64,000 nucleotides of DNA from Gentiana macrophylla (Eukaryota; Streptophyta; Magnoliopsida; Gentianales; Gentianaceae): contig JAOBSW010000535.1 of NCBI GenBank assembly GCA_026214975.1, forward strand, positions 1 through 64,000, written 5' to 3'. The notes under the pieces were generated by a model. The model saw only the letters and a list, made by a program, of their open reading frames with translations. It was not told the origin of the DNA and ran no database searches. Both the position numbers and the translations under genes were made by a program. Shown here piece by piece: positions 47,461 to 59,014 of the stretch. How positions within the stretch are numbered: the first letter of the stretch is position 1; each line of letters begins with the position of its first letter.

Positions 47461-50419
47461 CAACAACACGACTTTACATGGAGTTGAAGCGGTCGAACGG
47501 CCATGTGGAGTCTGCGCTTATGCCGCTTTGTCGAATAGCACGAAGCCTCGGAGCCATACTTTTTCCACCCTTGGTCGGCGAATCATTGTGGCGAGGTCCA
47601 ATGGGGAACCGTGTTAAAAACCACGAGTCTTCACCTTCATCGAGCGATATTGGGAATGGCTCGAAGATGTGCTTTCCGCAATAAAAGCATTCTCGAAAAG
47701 ACCGGTCTATATGATGCCCTAAGCGCATCTCTCTTCTTGCCTACTCCAAATGCCCAAGCGCCATCCGAGCTTTCATGAGGCATGGTGTCCGTAAACTAAT
47801 ACGACTCACACCGATGCGGAGAGATGTCCATATCCTTAGCGGATTTATGGCACATTGGTTAACTTCATCATCTGGGAGATTTGTACGAGGAGGTCATCCC
47901 TAAGCGTTGGTGAGTTGGATCGCTTCAGATGCTCATCAAAAAGGCGAAGTCCCTTCCGTGAGTCGTCGACATCTTTTGATGCATATCTTCACGCGCTTGG
48001 TGGGCGTTTATGACCATGAGAACCCGAAAGTTCCCCTCTCCCGCTGGGTTGATTATTGGTGTAAAAAGTCGACGGTGTACAAAAAGCCCACCCCGGAGAA
48101 AAGAGGAGCGTATCGTCCAAAGGATACTCAAAATCCTAGTGGCGCCATAGCAGAAAATCCTCAGCGATGGTCGAAAAAAGATGAAGAGTTGTTTGCTCGC
48201 CTTCATATTGACGAAAACTCAAGGGAGGAGTCCTTCCTTGCCGCCTTTATCGCCTGCTGGTTGTGTTCGTTTGCCCTCCCGTCTAGTGATGCGACAATCA
48301 GGCCTTCGACTTTTAAAATGGCAAGTCCGACGCGCCCATGGGAAAGTTCATTGCCTTGCCGTTCCAGTGTTGGCCAACATATATAGAGGGTTAAACATGG
48401 TTTCACGCTCGTCTGCCCCCGAGCGAGGGGATGCTTGTCTTCCATGGCATTACGTCATTGGGTGGATTGCACGTTATTTTGGAACTCATCACAGAGTGTC
48501 GTCACCTTTGCCTGGACCCATGATGGTTTCTTACTCTGGCGTAGGAGGAGCCAAAAACCTCAATGATCATGAAGGTCGAGACCTTATTCACCAAGCTCGT
48601 GGCGTCGCTTGGTGGGCATCTGTTCCGAAAAGAACCAAAACAGAGCTTAAAGTTGATGATGGTGGATTGCCTACTCGAGATCAGGTCTTTTTCCGGTCAG
48701 TGCGACCGAGCTTCTTGGTATTTCATCAAGATGGAGCATGCTTTTCTGAGCCGTATAGCCCGTATCGGTTCGCACGGCAATTCGGGTTCTTCCAAGTCGT
48801 TCCTAAGGACCTCCCTGACGATGGCCGCCGTATCACAATTGGGACGGGAAAACAATTATGGAAATGTACTTTACTCCCAATAGTCGTCTCAGGTAGTATT
48901 TCCCGAAAGCCCTCGGGAATATGATAGTTACTTCTCTTCCAACTTTGGTGAGTGGTGGCCACAAGTGCATGGCTCGTACCTGCTTAATGGAAATCTTCCT
49001 CAAGTCGCGACTGTTAACAGGGGCTCTACTAAAGCAAAGCAAAGTACCCCTATCATAAAGATAAAGAATGTCGAGCCTCCGGAACCTCACAAGGAATCAC
49101 TCTCCCAAAACCTCTTTGTACCCAGAAGGGTTGAAAAGCCCAAGGATGTCCGTGACCGATTTGAAGGAGAAGAGACAACTAGATGATGCGGTGGTTCTTC
49201 TTAGCGGCTACTCTCTCGTAAATAGCGATGTGAACTGAAGCGTCAAAGGAAAGGTACCGGGAAACAGGTAATCACTTACTCCTTGACGGATAGCGACATT
49301 AATTGGTCACCTTTTTGATGGTGTCCCATCTCCGAGTCACTTTATCACAAACTTTTCAAGGATTGTAAGACTCTTTACTTCATTCGTTGCATTGTTTTTA
49401 TTATATTTATTGCTGCTCACTTTGCAACTTTTTTTTTTAGTTGGACAATGAACCTCTATCGTGGCTAATCTTCCGCAACAAAGCGAGCCATCAACCAACG
49501 GTCCCGATGCCTTCGACTTGGAAGCTCAAAAGGTCGGGAAGGAGCACACTCTTCCAATAATGATTGAAGATGGCAATGATACTTTACCATCCCTGCATTC
49601 TCATGAGAGAAATGACTTTGGTACCAATCTTATGCCCAATGCGGAGGTTACCGCCGAGAGCGGCACTCAGATCGTCGATGGTGAAACTGAGTTAGGTGAT
49701 CAAGACGTTGATGAAGGTCTTTCTACACCCATTCCGTGAGTAGAGAGCGCGTCATACTTCCTCCTTTGGCCTCACTTCCCGAAAGCGAGAGGTTTTGAGT
49801 TCAAGCCAAGGGACGTGATCTCGAAGTGTCGTCACCACTTTCTTGAGGCGTTGTGGGAATCTATCAGAGACAAGCTCTCATGCTGCGCTATAGACAAGTT
49901 ATCCTCCGTTAAAAGTGGTGTTTATGAAATATTCTTAGAGATGGAGAATACCAAAGTGTTGGACCTTTCCCATTTGAAGTCTCTTCGGACACACTTTTAG
50001 GAACGCCCACACTACGGAGTCGCTTTGGATGACGTTCAAGCGGCTTCTCAAGAGGAGCATGATGCAAAACTTTCGGTTCTTTGCGAACATCTTTCAGAGG
50101 CCGAGATAGGTGAGAAGGTACATCTTGAAAAAGTCCAATCTTCTCAAGATAGGCTTTCAGAGATTCGAGGTAGAAGAGAAGAACTCCAAAAGGAATTGGC
50201 CGCCTGCAGAAAGAGGAGAATGAGGTTGCTTTGTCACTCAACAATTTTGATGAGGGACTACATGGGTTGACCGCTCGTGTGTCCCAACTGAGGGGGGAGA
50301 TCGCCGACTTGGAGGGCACATTTCCATTACAGCAGGAGGAGATTGATGTTCTGAATAAGATGAGGGAGTTACTAGAAGGCAACCGACGTGACTTGGAAGA
50401 CTTCAAGCTACCCGTTTAA
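47461..50419 (+). pseudogene. Captured plant mobile domain (PMD) gene, antisense inside the Tat element
   Basis: Read through several frameshifts, 47600-48930 gives a plant mobile domain (PF10536, the domain of MAIN and MAIL1). Its parts are a segment like Y-W-E-W-L-E-D-V-L near 47650, the T-N-T-T-H-T block near 47797, RWVDYWCKK near 48040, AAFIACWLCSFALPS near 48240, AVPVLANIYRGLN near 48360, HYVIGWIARYFGTH near 48450 and EPYSPYRFARQFGF near 48750. A tail follows, with a possible intron at 49268-49440, an acidic segment (49461-49739) and a coiled coil (about 50040-50400) ending at the TAA at 50417. The frame changes mostly lose one C or G at CG-containing runs. It lies between integrase and the 3' LTR, on the strand opposite to the element. 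PMD proteins of the MAIL1 group act in the nucleus in silencing and meristem maintenance; PMD copies also ride on transposons. The role here is unknown. Confidence 0.82.
49268..49440 (+). other. Candidate intron in the antisense PMD gene
   Basis: GAAACAG is followed by the donor GTAATC at 49268. TTTTTTTTTAG ends at 49440 after a pyrimidine tract. The 173-bp interval is AT-rich and falls between the PMD part and the acidic tail. Exon joining was not verified by alignment. Confidence 0.5.
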
Positions 50420-50482
50420 ATCCCCTTTTTTTTGTTCTTGAGATTTCTTATTTGCTTGTTTATTTACTTTCTTCCTAGATGT

Positions 50483-50508
50483 AATAAAACTTTATTGCTA
50501 TCAATAAA
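50483..50508 (+). terminator. Poly(A) signals of the antisense PMD gene
   Basis: Two AATAAA hexamers (50483-50488 and 50503-50508) lie 65-90 bases after the end of the coiled-coil frame, at the distance expected for a plant 3' UTR. They suggest that the antisense unit had its own transcript. Confidence 0.55.
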
Positions 50509-50761
50509 ATCTTATTATTTTCTTTCCATCTCTTTGAAGTCCTTTTTTTTTGTACGACTGAGCTTGAAATTCACTTTTTTTTTTTTTGTTTCGAATGGAC
50601 CTTTTTTTTTTTGGTATGGTGAACTTGGAGTAACTTCCCAAGTCGCCACGTACCCGGGAATGCTTTTAGGGATCAAGTCAAACGTAGTTTTTTTTTTTTT
50701 TTTTTTTTTTTTTTGATATGATTAATGCGATTTAGGCTCGTGCTTAGGAGCATTGTTTGAG

Positions 50762-51985
50762 TCATCGCGTAAATTTTTTGAGGAACTTGCCGTTGATTGG
50801 GCCAAGCTTGACGCCGTCTTTGTCCACCAACTTGTATGCTCCATTAGTGTAGACCTCCCGAACAACATAGGGGCCATCCCATTTTGAGGTGAACTTGTTT
50901 TTGGACTTATGTGTCAAGATGATAGGTCTTCTCACTGCAAGGACTGTTTCACCAACTTGGAATGATCTCGGACGCACTTTCTTGTTGAATGCCTTTGACA
51001 ACCGTGCTTGGTAGCATTCAAGATTCTATTGAGCCTGGAGCCGCTTTTCGTCCAGTGCTTCCAATTCTTCAGGCGAAGGAGCAGCATTTTCTTCATCCGT
51101 CGACCTTCTTGGATAGCGATTCTCGGCCGAAGGATTTGCCTCTCTCAGAGGCAAAGACGGCTTCAACACCGTATACAAGAGAATAGGGAGTGGTCTGAGT
51201 TGGCGTCCGAAAAGTTGTACGGTATGCCCATAGAGCTTCACTCATCCGCTCGTGCCAGTATTTCTTGTGCCTTGCAACCACTTTCTTCAACAAGTTGCAT
51301 AACGTTTTATTGAAAGCTTGGCAAGTCCGTTGGCGGCGCATTGTACATGGAGGACTGTGTTGTTTGAAGTCGAATCGCTCACACACGACTTATCAACCAA
51401 GCTATTCACGAACGGCTTCCCATTATCCGTGATGATGTAGCGTGGAACTCCATAGCGATAGATGATGTTTACTCGGATGAAGTGGACTACATCCTCTTTC
51501 TTCACCTGGCGTAGTGCAACAGCCTCAGCCCATTTAGAGAAGTAGTCGGTGGCGGCCAAGATATAAAGATGTTGGCCCGATGATTTCGGGTAGGGACCAA
51601 CCACATCCATTCCCCAGGCATCAAAGGGCCATGCCGCCATTGTTGGATGTAATGGCTCGGGAGGTTGATGAATAAAGTTAGCATGGAATTGGCATGCTTC
51701 ACATTTTCGGCGTAAGCCATGCAATCTTTACCATGGTCGGCGGTAGTATCCCATTCTTTTAATGCGAAAATGCGATTTCGGTCCGGGTGATGGGCGCCAC
51801 AAATCCCGGAGTGAGCCTCTACATGGCGTGAAGAGCTTCATCTTCTCTAGGCAACGAAGAAAGACTCCTTCAAAAGAACGCCGATACAAGACATCATTGT
51901 GAAGGAAGAAGCGTGGAGCCCTCCGTCTTATGTCAACTTTCTTCTTTTGATCGTCGAGGAGCTTTCCGTATTTCAAGTACTCCAC
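50762..51985 (-). pseudogene. Integrase of the Tat element, broken
   Basis: The N-terminal part (51985-51740) ends in a zinc-binding segment completed by KCEACQFH near 51695. The core has Asp in WGMDVVGP and Asp in IITDNGKPF. The third catalytic residue, Glu, should follow NGLA near 51330. There one base is missing, so the frame changes and the Glu codon is lost. The other frame then continues AFNKTLCNLLKKVV and ALWAYRTTFRTPTQ. The C-terminal part (51001-50762) has KWDGPYVV and ends near the frame stop at 50762. Integrase would insert the cDNA; this copy cannot be active as written. Confidence 0.88.
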
Positions 51986-52058
51986 TAATGGATGACGCTT
52001 GATCCTCTTGGTCTATTTCATAGACACGAGACAAAGATAACTATCATTATCTTCTTCC

Positions 52059-52660
52059 TCATCTTCTTGAAGTATGGAGGAACCACCCACGCTTCAGGCA
52101 CGGGACTTGCGTCTTTCCATCGCCGATTGCGATTGTCGCGACCAAGTTTGCTAGAGCGTCCGCTTGCTTATTTTCTTTTCTTGGAACATGCTCAATTGTG
52201 ACGTCGCCAAGGTAAGCAATGATTTTTCTTGCATACTTGTAGTATGGGACTAACTCGCTTTTTACATCGTAAGTGCCTTCAAGTGGTTGATGATCAATTG
52301 AGAGTCGCCATAAACATTTAATCTGCATTGCTTTACATCCATTGCCATCTCAAGCCCTAAGATCAAAGCTTGGTATTCAAACAACATTGTTGGAGCAACA
52401 TTCCATCAATTTGAATGAGTATGGCAAAGACTTCACCTTCTCGGGAAATAAAAATGACTCAGCGCACAAGACCGTCTCGCCTCGCCGCTCCATCAAAATA
52501 CATTTTCCAAGGCGGAAGTACTTCAATCACCATGACATCCTCATCGAGGCAAATCATCCGAGAGCTCCCATTCTCGCGGGATTGGGTGATCGACCAAGAA
52601 GTCCATAAGCATTCCGCCTTTGACGGCCTTTTGAGGCACGTAAACAATTTCAAATTGTTG
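52059..52660 (-). pseudogene. Second (archaeal-type) RNase H of the Tat element
   Basis: Beginning with PPWKMYFDGAARRDG near 52520, this frame carries the Asp of M-Y-F-D-G-A typical of the extra RNase H found only in Tat-lineage gypsy elements. A later block, Q-A-D-A-L-A-N-L-V near 52150, has the conserved D-A-L-A. Frameshifts separate the parts. Confidence 0.8.
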
Positions 52661-52900
52661 AAGTTGGAGATACCACCTTGCTAATCTATCGACAAAGACG
52701 GGCTTGGACATGACATATTTCAAGTGGATTTGCCTTTGACACCAAATGCACAGTATGAGCTTGAAAGTAGTGCTTTAACCACGGATGGCGAATATGAGCG
52801 ACAAGCATAGTTTCTCAATTGGAGAGTATTTCACCTCATGAGAGTCATTGTCTGCTCAAATAATATAATGCACTTTATTTGCCTTTGTCTTTCTCCCGAG
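52540..52900 (-). pseudogene. Gypsy RNase H, broken
   Basis: Shifting frames give the known series K-P-L-I-L-Y-I near 52955-52935, then Y-S-P near 52800 and Y-V-M-S-K-P-V-F near 52710, the RNase H that follows gypsy RT. Stops and missing bases are frequent. Confidence 0.65.
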
Positions 52901-52959
52901 CGAAGCAATTGCACCTACCGACCGTTCTTGCAGCGGTGATGTAAAGGATAAGAGGTTTA

Positions 52960-54037
52960 CCTTTGATAAAGGGTGCCAAGCGGGGCATTCATCAAGTATG
53001 ATTTAATGCTTTCAAATGCTTTTCTACATGAGCTATCCCACTCGAACGGAACTCCCTTTTCATCGAGATGGCTAAAAGGTTGGCACCTTCCAAGCGAGGT
53101 TTGATATGAACCTTCGTATGTATGCTAGTCTCCTTGCGAGGCTTCTAAGTTCATGCAGATTACGAGGCTCGGCATTTTCATAATGGCTTCAACCTTGGAG
53201 TGGTCGATTTCTATTCCTCGATGACGGACGATGAAGCCGAGGAATTTGCCTGAACTGACTCCAAATGCGCACTTTTGGGGGTTCATCTTCAGTTGGAATC
53301 TTCGGAGCCTATCAAAGACTAATCTCAAGTCGTTTATGTGGTCGGCCTTCTTCTTCGACTTGACGACCAAGTCATCAACATAACATTCAACGTGTTGGTG
53401 TAGCATGTCATCGAATATTTTTCGTGATCGCGACGCGCGATAAGTTGCCCCGCATTCTTTAATCCAAATGGCATCACCTTGTAGCAATAAATACCCTTGG
53501 GCGCTCGAAATGCCGTGAGTTCTTCGTCTTACGGAGCCATACGGATTTGATTATAACCCAAGATCCATCCATGAAGGATAACACCTCGTGACGGTGGTCG
53601 CATCTACCATCACTTCGTTGATTGGCAAGGAAAATCATCTTTGGGGCATTCGTTGTTCAAGTCTCGAAAATCACGCGCAGATACTAATTTGCCCATTCTT
53701 CTTCTTCACGGGTACGATGCTTGAAATCCATGTTGGATATCTAACCTCACGAATGAAGCTTTGCTTCAATGAGTTTGTTGACTGCCTTACATGATGAGGC
53801 ACGAGGTCCGGCCTAAATCTTCTTTGAGCTTGCTTCACGGGGACGCGATCCTTCTTTCTGAGATAATTGATGAACGGCTACTTTTGGGTCTAGACCAATC
53901 ATCTCTTTGTACGTCCATGCAAATACGTCTTTGTATTCTGTAAAAGTTAAAGTAGACATTTTCCTCTTACGAAGACAAGAGGCACTCGACGAAGGTTGGT
54001 CGCGGCTCATCCGGGTGCCAAGATTGACTTCTTTCAA
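52960..54037 (-). pseudogene. Reverse transcriptase of the Tat element, broken
   Basis: The N-terminal block EYKDVFAWTYKEMIGLDP (near 53950-53890) and the catalytic YVDDLVVKSK (near 53375-53345) are clear. The block KMNPQKCAFGVSSGKFLGF near 53290-53235 is the usual RT end. Frameshifts interrupt between and after these. The two catalytic Asp of YVDD are kept. Confidence 0.85.
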
Positions 54038-54368
54038 TTCATCGATAGTGGACTTGACCCCTTCTTCCGGCTCAGGGCGACCTCGGCATCCTCTTCCACA
54101 TCATCGTTACGAAGGTAATGTGATAGGTGGGATAGGCCTCTTCACTGGTGGTGATAATGTATGAGGAGCCGACACTTTCTTCTGGCTTGTCTGTTTGTAA
54201 TGGCGGATTTACTTCTCCCTCGTCGTATTTGACGTTGCTTCCCGTATGCACCACAGTGTGTAATTTTGCTTTGAGAACATTTCCGCAATGTATGACTAAG
54301 TCGAGTGGCGCCATGCGAGATGGAATCGTGCTCTGATTTCTCTAGTGGTCTACTTCACACTCATTTCC

Positions 54369-54862
54369 TTAGTTGAACGCTTCTTGGACCACTTTCTTCC
54401 GTTTGCTCGGTGGATCGAATGGCACTCTTCGTTGAAAGCCCGACAATCTCTCCAAAGCCGAGACACGATCTTTCTTGGGCCCTAATCTCTCGAACACTGA
54501 AGGTCTTTGGGAGGGCTGTCCGATAATATTTGTTGAAGATGCTTCATCTTCCACACTGATATAGTTATTGCTTGCTCTTTTTATCGAGATACGGATGGGT
54601 GATGAGGAGCATATCCAAGGCCAGTTCGCGAAGATCCACGAGTCTTACTACTTCTTCCACGAGGCCTTCGATATTCTTCCAAGTTCTTCACTTTTGCCCC
54701 CACTATTTGGGTAGGACTTCGAGATCCATGCGCTGCCTTTGCAAGGAGTTTGTAAGCAATAGGGTCGAATCCTTCCTTTCTTGCGGTTGGAACGACTCCA
54801 TGCTCCACAATCGGACCCTCTTTGGGACGCGTAAAGCCTTGCAATGGATTACTCGACTTCAT
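54369..54862 (-). pseudogene. Protease-RT linker of the Tat element
   Basis: Two short frames with SVFERLGPKKDR and GFDPIAYKLLAKA recall the linker region of Tat polyproteins, where SVFDRLG-type motifs recur. No catalytic role is known. Confidence 0.6.
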
Positions 54863-55169
54863 GCATTCTAACTTAGGAAGTGGGAGTGTTAACCCATTTA
54901 ATTCTTTTGGCGCTTGTGATGGGTGATTGTCTCCTTATGCTTTGCCACACACGTAGAAGCCTTTGGAGGTTTTGACTCTTCATGCCGACTTACGTCTTTT
55001 ACCGACATCGCTTCTTCTTTAACCATGTTTTCCCACCTTTCTTTGCTTTCTTTTGAGTTATCACTTTGTCATCTTCTTTTGCAGAACCGGTTTCAAATAG
55101 AATTTGGCATCCGCATGGTGTGTGCTTCGCTTCAAAGAAAAGGATTTTCATCTGCAACGACTTTTCCCA

Positions 55170-55553
55170 CTACCCCGTTGCGCCAATACTTAAAGCACTG
55201 ATGGAGAGTTGAGGGGATGACTCCATTTTCATGTAGCCACGGTCTCCCCAACAACATGTTGTATGAAGTTTTGGCATCGATGACATGGAAGAAGCGTATT
55301 TGGAAGACATGTCATCCATTAAAGTTTCTAGTCTTATTACTCCAATTGCTCTTTGCCCGCCTTGATTAAATCCTTGGATCATAAGGCGGCTGTCAGCAAG
55401 TTCGTCCATTGAAACACCAAGCTCTTTCAATGTGCGGAGCGGTAAAATATTGACAGCGGAACCTCCATCCAACAACACTCGATTTACTCTTCTTCCAAGT
55501 GTGAATGTACTTACAAACAACGGGCGGTTATGGGGTGTCGACCTAGCAAACAT
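55170..55553 (-). pseudogene. Aspartic protease of the Tat element
   Basis: The frame has LLDGGSAVNILP, the active-site pattern of Tat proteases (Asp-Gly-Gly or Ser), and downstream I-Q-G-F-N. The frame shifts after about residue 75. It cleaves the polyprotein in intact elements. Confidence 0.82.
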
Positions 55554-57755
55554 ATCATCATCTCAAAGGTTATCTCGATTGTGCATGCAATTTTCACACT
55601 GATTGGAGCCTCCTCTTCCGTTAGAGCATTTCCCTGCACGATTGCATCGTCATCTTCTTCCAAATGGATAGCGCAACAGGAAGCCACTTCCTCTTCCAAG
55701 TATTTTTTAAGGTCCTCAACTTCAAAGATCTTCTTAGGCATATACTCTAGCAATGTGACGGGAGTGCGGGGACTTTTGTATTCAACGCTTTCCAAAGGGA
55801 TATTCTTCTTTTCCTTTCTTTCCTTCCTTACCTCGCTTTGATGCTTTCTCACCCTTTTTGCTTTTTTGTTTCTCTTTAGCATGGAGGACTTAGGGTGATT
55901 CTTTCTTTTCTCTGCTGACTCGAAGTGGCACGTCACCCTTTTCTTCTTCTTGTGAGTCACTAGAATCCATATGTCATTGTCTTGTTCGGTGGACTTAAGG
56001 TTTTTCTCTTCTTCATCAAAAGCCCTTGTTAATCCAAGAGAAGTTGCGAAGTTCTCCTTGACGATTGGTAGAAATTCAAAGGACTTGATTCCAATTGGAT
56101 CAAGAGATCCAAATTGAATGGTTTCTTCATGATCATTCCTCGGTTCTTCTATAGTGATTTGATTCGTGCTCTCTTTCTCTTCCTCGAGCACGATCTTTCC
56201 TTCTTCGGCCAAACGCATAACTCTGTCTTTGAAGACGAAACACTTCTCGATAGGGTGACCGCACAAGCGATGATATTTGCAATAATTTTCTCCGTGCTTT
56301 TGCAAGATCTTCCGGGCGCTTTGTTTCGGGAGTTCGATGAGCTTGGCTTTCAACAACTCATCAAAATTGTCGGGCACATCCGAATCAAAGAAGGGATACT
56401 TCTTTTGTTGTCTTTCGTTCAAGGTAGGTCGTCGCCTTCTTGTTTGCTGAGGTTCGAACTTTCTTTCCTCCCACTTGCTTGAACTTTGGTTGTTAACTCT
56501 TACCGGAGCTCCAAGTGGCGGCATTGGACTCTTTCTTCTCCATTTTAGGAGCAGTTTTCACGGTTTTCTTCACTTCTTGCTTTTCTATGACCCTCTTAGG
56601 GTCTTTCACGGGGGCTTGACCTCCGTTGGCCTCAATGCTCAATTCCATGTCATGGGCGCGAGTAGCTAACTCCTCAAAAGATCTCGGCTGAATCCCTTTG
56701 AGAATGTATTGCAATCCCCAATTCATGCCTTGAATGCACATCTCAATGGCAGAGGCTTCAGACAACTGGTCTTTGCAGTTGAGGCTCAGACTTCTCCATC
56801 TGTTAATGTAGTCAACGACTTTCTCTTCTTTCCACTGCCGGGAGTTAGTTAATTCCACCATGCTGACAGTTCTACGAGTGCTGTAGAAGCGATTAAGGAA
56901 AATCTGCTCCAGTTGCTCCCAACTGTCCAGAGAGGTGGGGGTAAGATCGGTGTACCAGTCAAAAGCGTTGCCTTTGAGAGAACGCACAAATTGCTTCACC
57001 AGGTGATCTCCATAGGTCCCGGCATTGTTGCAAGTTTCAATGAAATGGGCGACGTCTTCGCTCGGGTTGCCTTTCCGTCAAATTTTTGGAAATTTGGTGG
57101 TTGATAACCACCGGCATCTTCAAATCATCAATTCTTTTGGTGTATGGCTTGATATAAGTGCGAGATGACTTCATGGACCCTCCGACTTTGTCATTGATCG
57201 TCCCCATGATGAACTCCTGGAGTTACCGATAGGGATGGTTCCGTCGGGGAGATCTTCTTGATTGCTTGCCAAGGTAAAGGACTTGGAGCCTTCACGGTCC
57301 TTGAAAGAGTTTTCTGGAGCGACCTTCAAGTTGTTCGCCATATGCAGAGACTTGAAGACTTCTTGGTCTTTGGAAGTGACATCGTGTTCGTCCTCTTCAT
57401 CACGCATCACTTCTTTTGACTTACTTGCTTCCCCAACGGAATCAATCTTGCTGGCAAGCTTCGCAATTTGCATGTCTTGAGTTTGAACATGCGATGTGAG
57501 GGCTTCAATGGCCTTCGTGAGGGTAGCAATATGCTCCTCCGAGTGGTAGAATTCGTCATCATGACATCCGCGACCATTGGCGACATGAATCCATCGAAGC
57601 TTCACGAGGGGAAAAGAGACTAATGCCAAGTCGTTTCGCCATGCCTCGAGTAACCGGGCCGAAATTTGTCCCTGGGATGAAGCACTAGCAATGATCTTTT
57701 CAAAGAATGACCTTAGAGACTTTTGAGACATCATCTTTGGCAACCTTTGAAGCAA
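55511..57755 (-). pseudogene. Gag of the Tat element, broken
   Basis: The retrotransposon gag domain is clear at 56999-56600: FVRSLKGNAFDWYTDL, FLNRFYSTRRTVSMVEL, VVDYINRWRSLSLNCKD and RAHDMELSIE. The C-terminal part (56524-55511) includes the cysteine-histidine block YCKYHRLCGHPIEKCF near 56290. The N-terminal part, with a coiled segment, runs 57755-57171. Two frame changes, near 57000-57170 and 56510, separate the pieces. Gag forms the particle and packages the RNA. Confidence 0.88.
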
Positions 57756-57875
57756 AGAAATTTAGCAACTTTTGAAGCAACGACTTTTGGAGTAGTCGCT
57801 TTGAGACTTTTGAGGCATCACCTTTCGAGCCATTTGTTCTTGAACTTCTTCTTTTTTTTTTCTTATGGAGAGATT

Positions 57876-57894
57876 GGTCCCACTGGGCGTGCCA
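57876..57894 (-). other. Primer-binding site of the Tat element
   Basis: TGGCACGCCCAGTGGGACC on the minus strand, five bases after the end of the 5' LTR. The TGG start and the position fit a tRNA primer site; I do not assign the tRNA. Confidence 0.75.
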
Positions 57895-57899
57895 GAATT

Positions 57900-59009
57900 T
57901 GTAACGCAAATTTCGTATTTATCCCTGAAATACAAAGAAAGAAAACACGAAAATTGTAACAACTAAAATTTTATTAATTTATAAAATAAAAGTGGTACAA
58001 TCTCTTGAATCCTTTGATTCTCCCTTTTCTTGTCGGTGATGATTAATGCTCTCCCGGATATAGCGGGAGTGCTTTTAATTTGGTGTTGATTGTTGACCTT
58101 CCGGATATAGCGGAAGTGCTTTTAATTTTGAGTTGGCGACTCGGATATAAGCAGAGGTGCTTTTAATTTGAGTTGACGACTCCGGATATAGCGGAGGCGC
58201 CTTGAAGCTGACGAATATTGGAAGGAACTTTTATGTTACCTTCGATCCCCTTGTTGAAGAACTTCAAGTCTTTTCTGTTGATCTTCGAATGTTGGAGATG
58301 TTTTTGGATTTTCTTCTTTTGAAGAACTTCCGGCCTTTTATTGGAAGATCTCTGATGCTTTTGGTGTTGTTGCAGAGTGCTTGAAACTCTTGCTCTGAGA
58401 CTTTTCTCCTTCTTTTTGTCTTCTCTTTTTCTGTTGTTCTCTGTCTCTTGAAGAACTTCAAGGATTTCTTGAAGATCTTCGAGTGTTGTTGATGAATGCT
58501 TGAACCTTCTAGTTCTGGGATTTCTATCAACTCTTCAATGTCTTCATGTAAATGACCAAGGCCTCCTACTTATAGTGGTGAATGGAAGCTAATGATTGAT
58601 TTGCATTAAATGTAGGAAATATTCTGATTGATTTTATACAGTCTTTGGAATATCCCACATTTATTATAAATCAATAAAATCTTCTAATTATATTTAAAAG
58701 ATTTTATGATTTATTGTTTTCATATTATTTCCTAATATTTAATTTGGAAAATAATACCAAACAATTCCAATTTCATGGCATATGTAATATGTAACATATA
58801 TAATATGTCACATATATATTCTTTGTATATTTACATAGCCATTAAAATCAATTAAGTCTCTAATATTAATTTAAGAGACTTTAATCAATTATCTATTTTA
58901 CATTATTCCCTAGAATTTTTAATATGAAATAATATAAAATAAATTTTTACTTAGGACAAATGTCTTATGTGACATATATAATTTGTCACATAAAATTTAC
59001 ATATCTACA
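57900..59009 (-). repeat. 5' LTR of the Tat element
   Basis: 1110 bp, about 98-99 percent identical to the 3' LTR by eye. It has the same four-hairpin cluster, one of them damaged. Confidence 0.95.
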
Positions 59010-59014
59010 AGCAG

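Larger units (their letters stand above)
44917..59009 (-). mobile_element. Tat-type Ty3-gypsy retrotransposon, 14.1 kb, with antisense captured gene
   Basis: Two 1110-bp LTRs (44917-46026 and 57900-59009) start TGTAACGC and end ATCTACA on the plus strand. AGCAG flanks the whole at 44912-44916 and 59010-59014. On the sense (minus) strand the order is 5' LTR, PBS, gag, protease, RT, RNase H, second RNase H, integrase, an antisense unit, PPT, 3' LTR. The second RNase H and the integrase style place it in the Tat lineage (Ogre, Retand, Grande group). Every coding domain is broken by frameshifts although the LTRs differ at only about 15 bases. Its large size comes from the 4.7-kb antisense unit. 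Confidence 0.93.

Noticed and set aside
47461..50419. PMD gene as an ordinary host gene next to the element
   Set aside because: It lies between integrase and the 3' LTR within a single pair of target-site duplications, so it is internal to the element.
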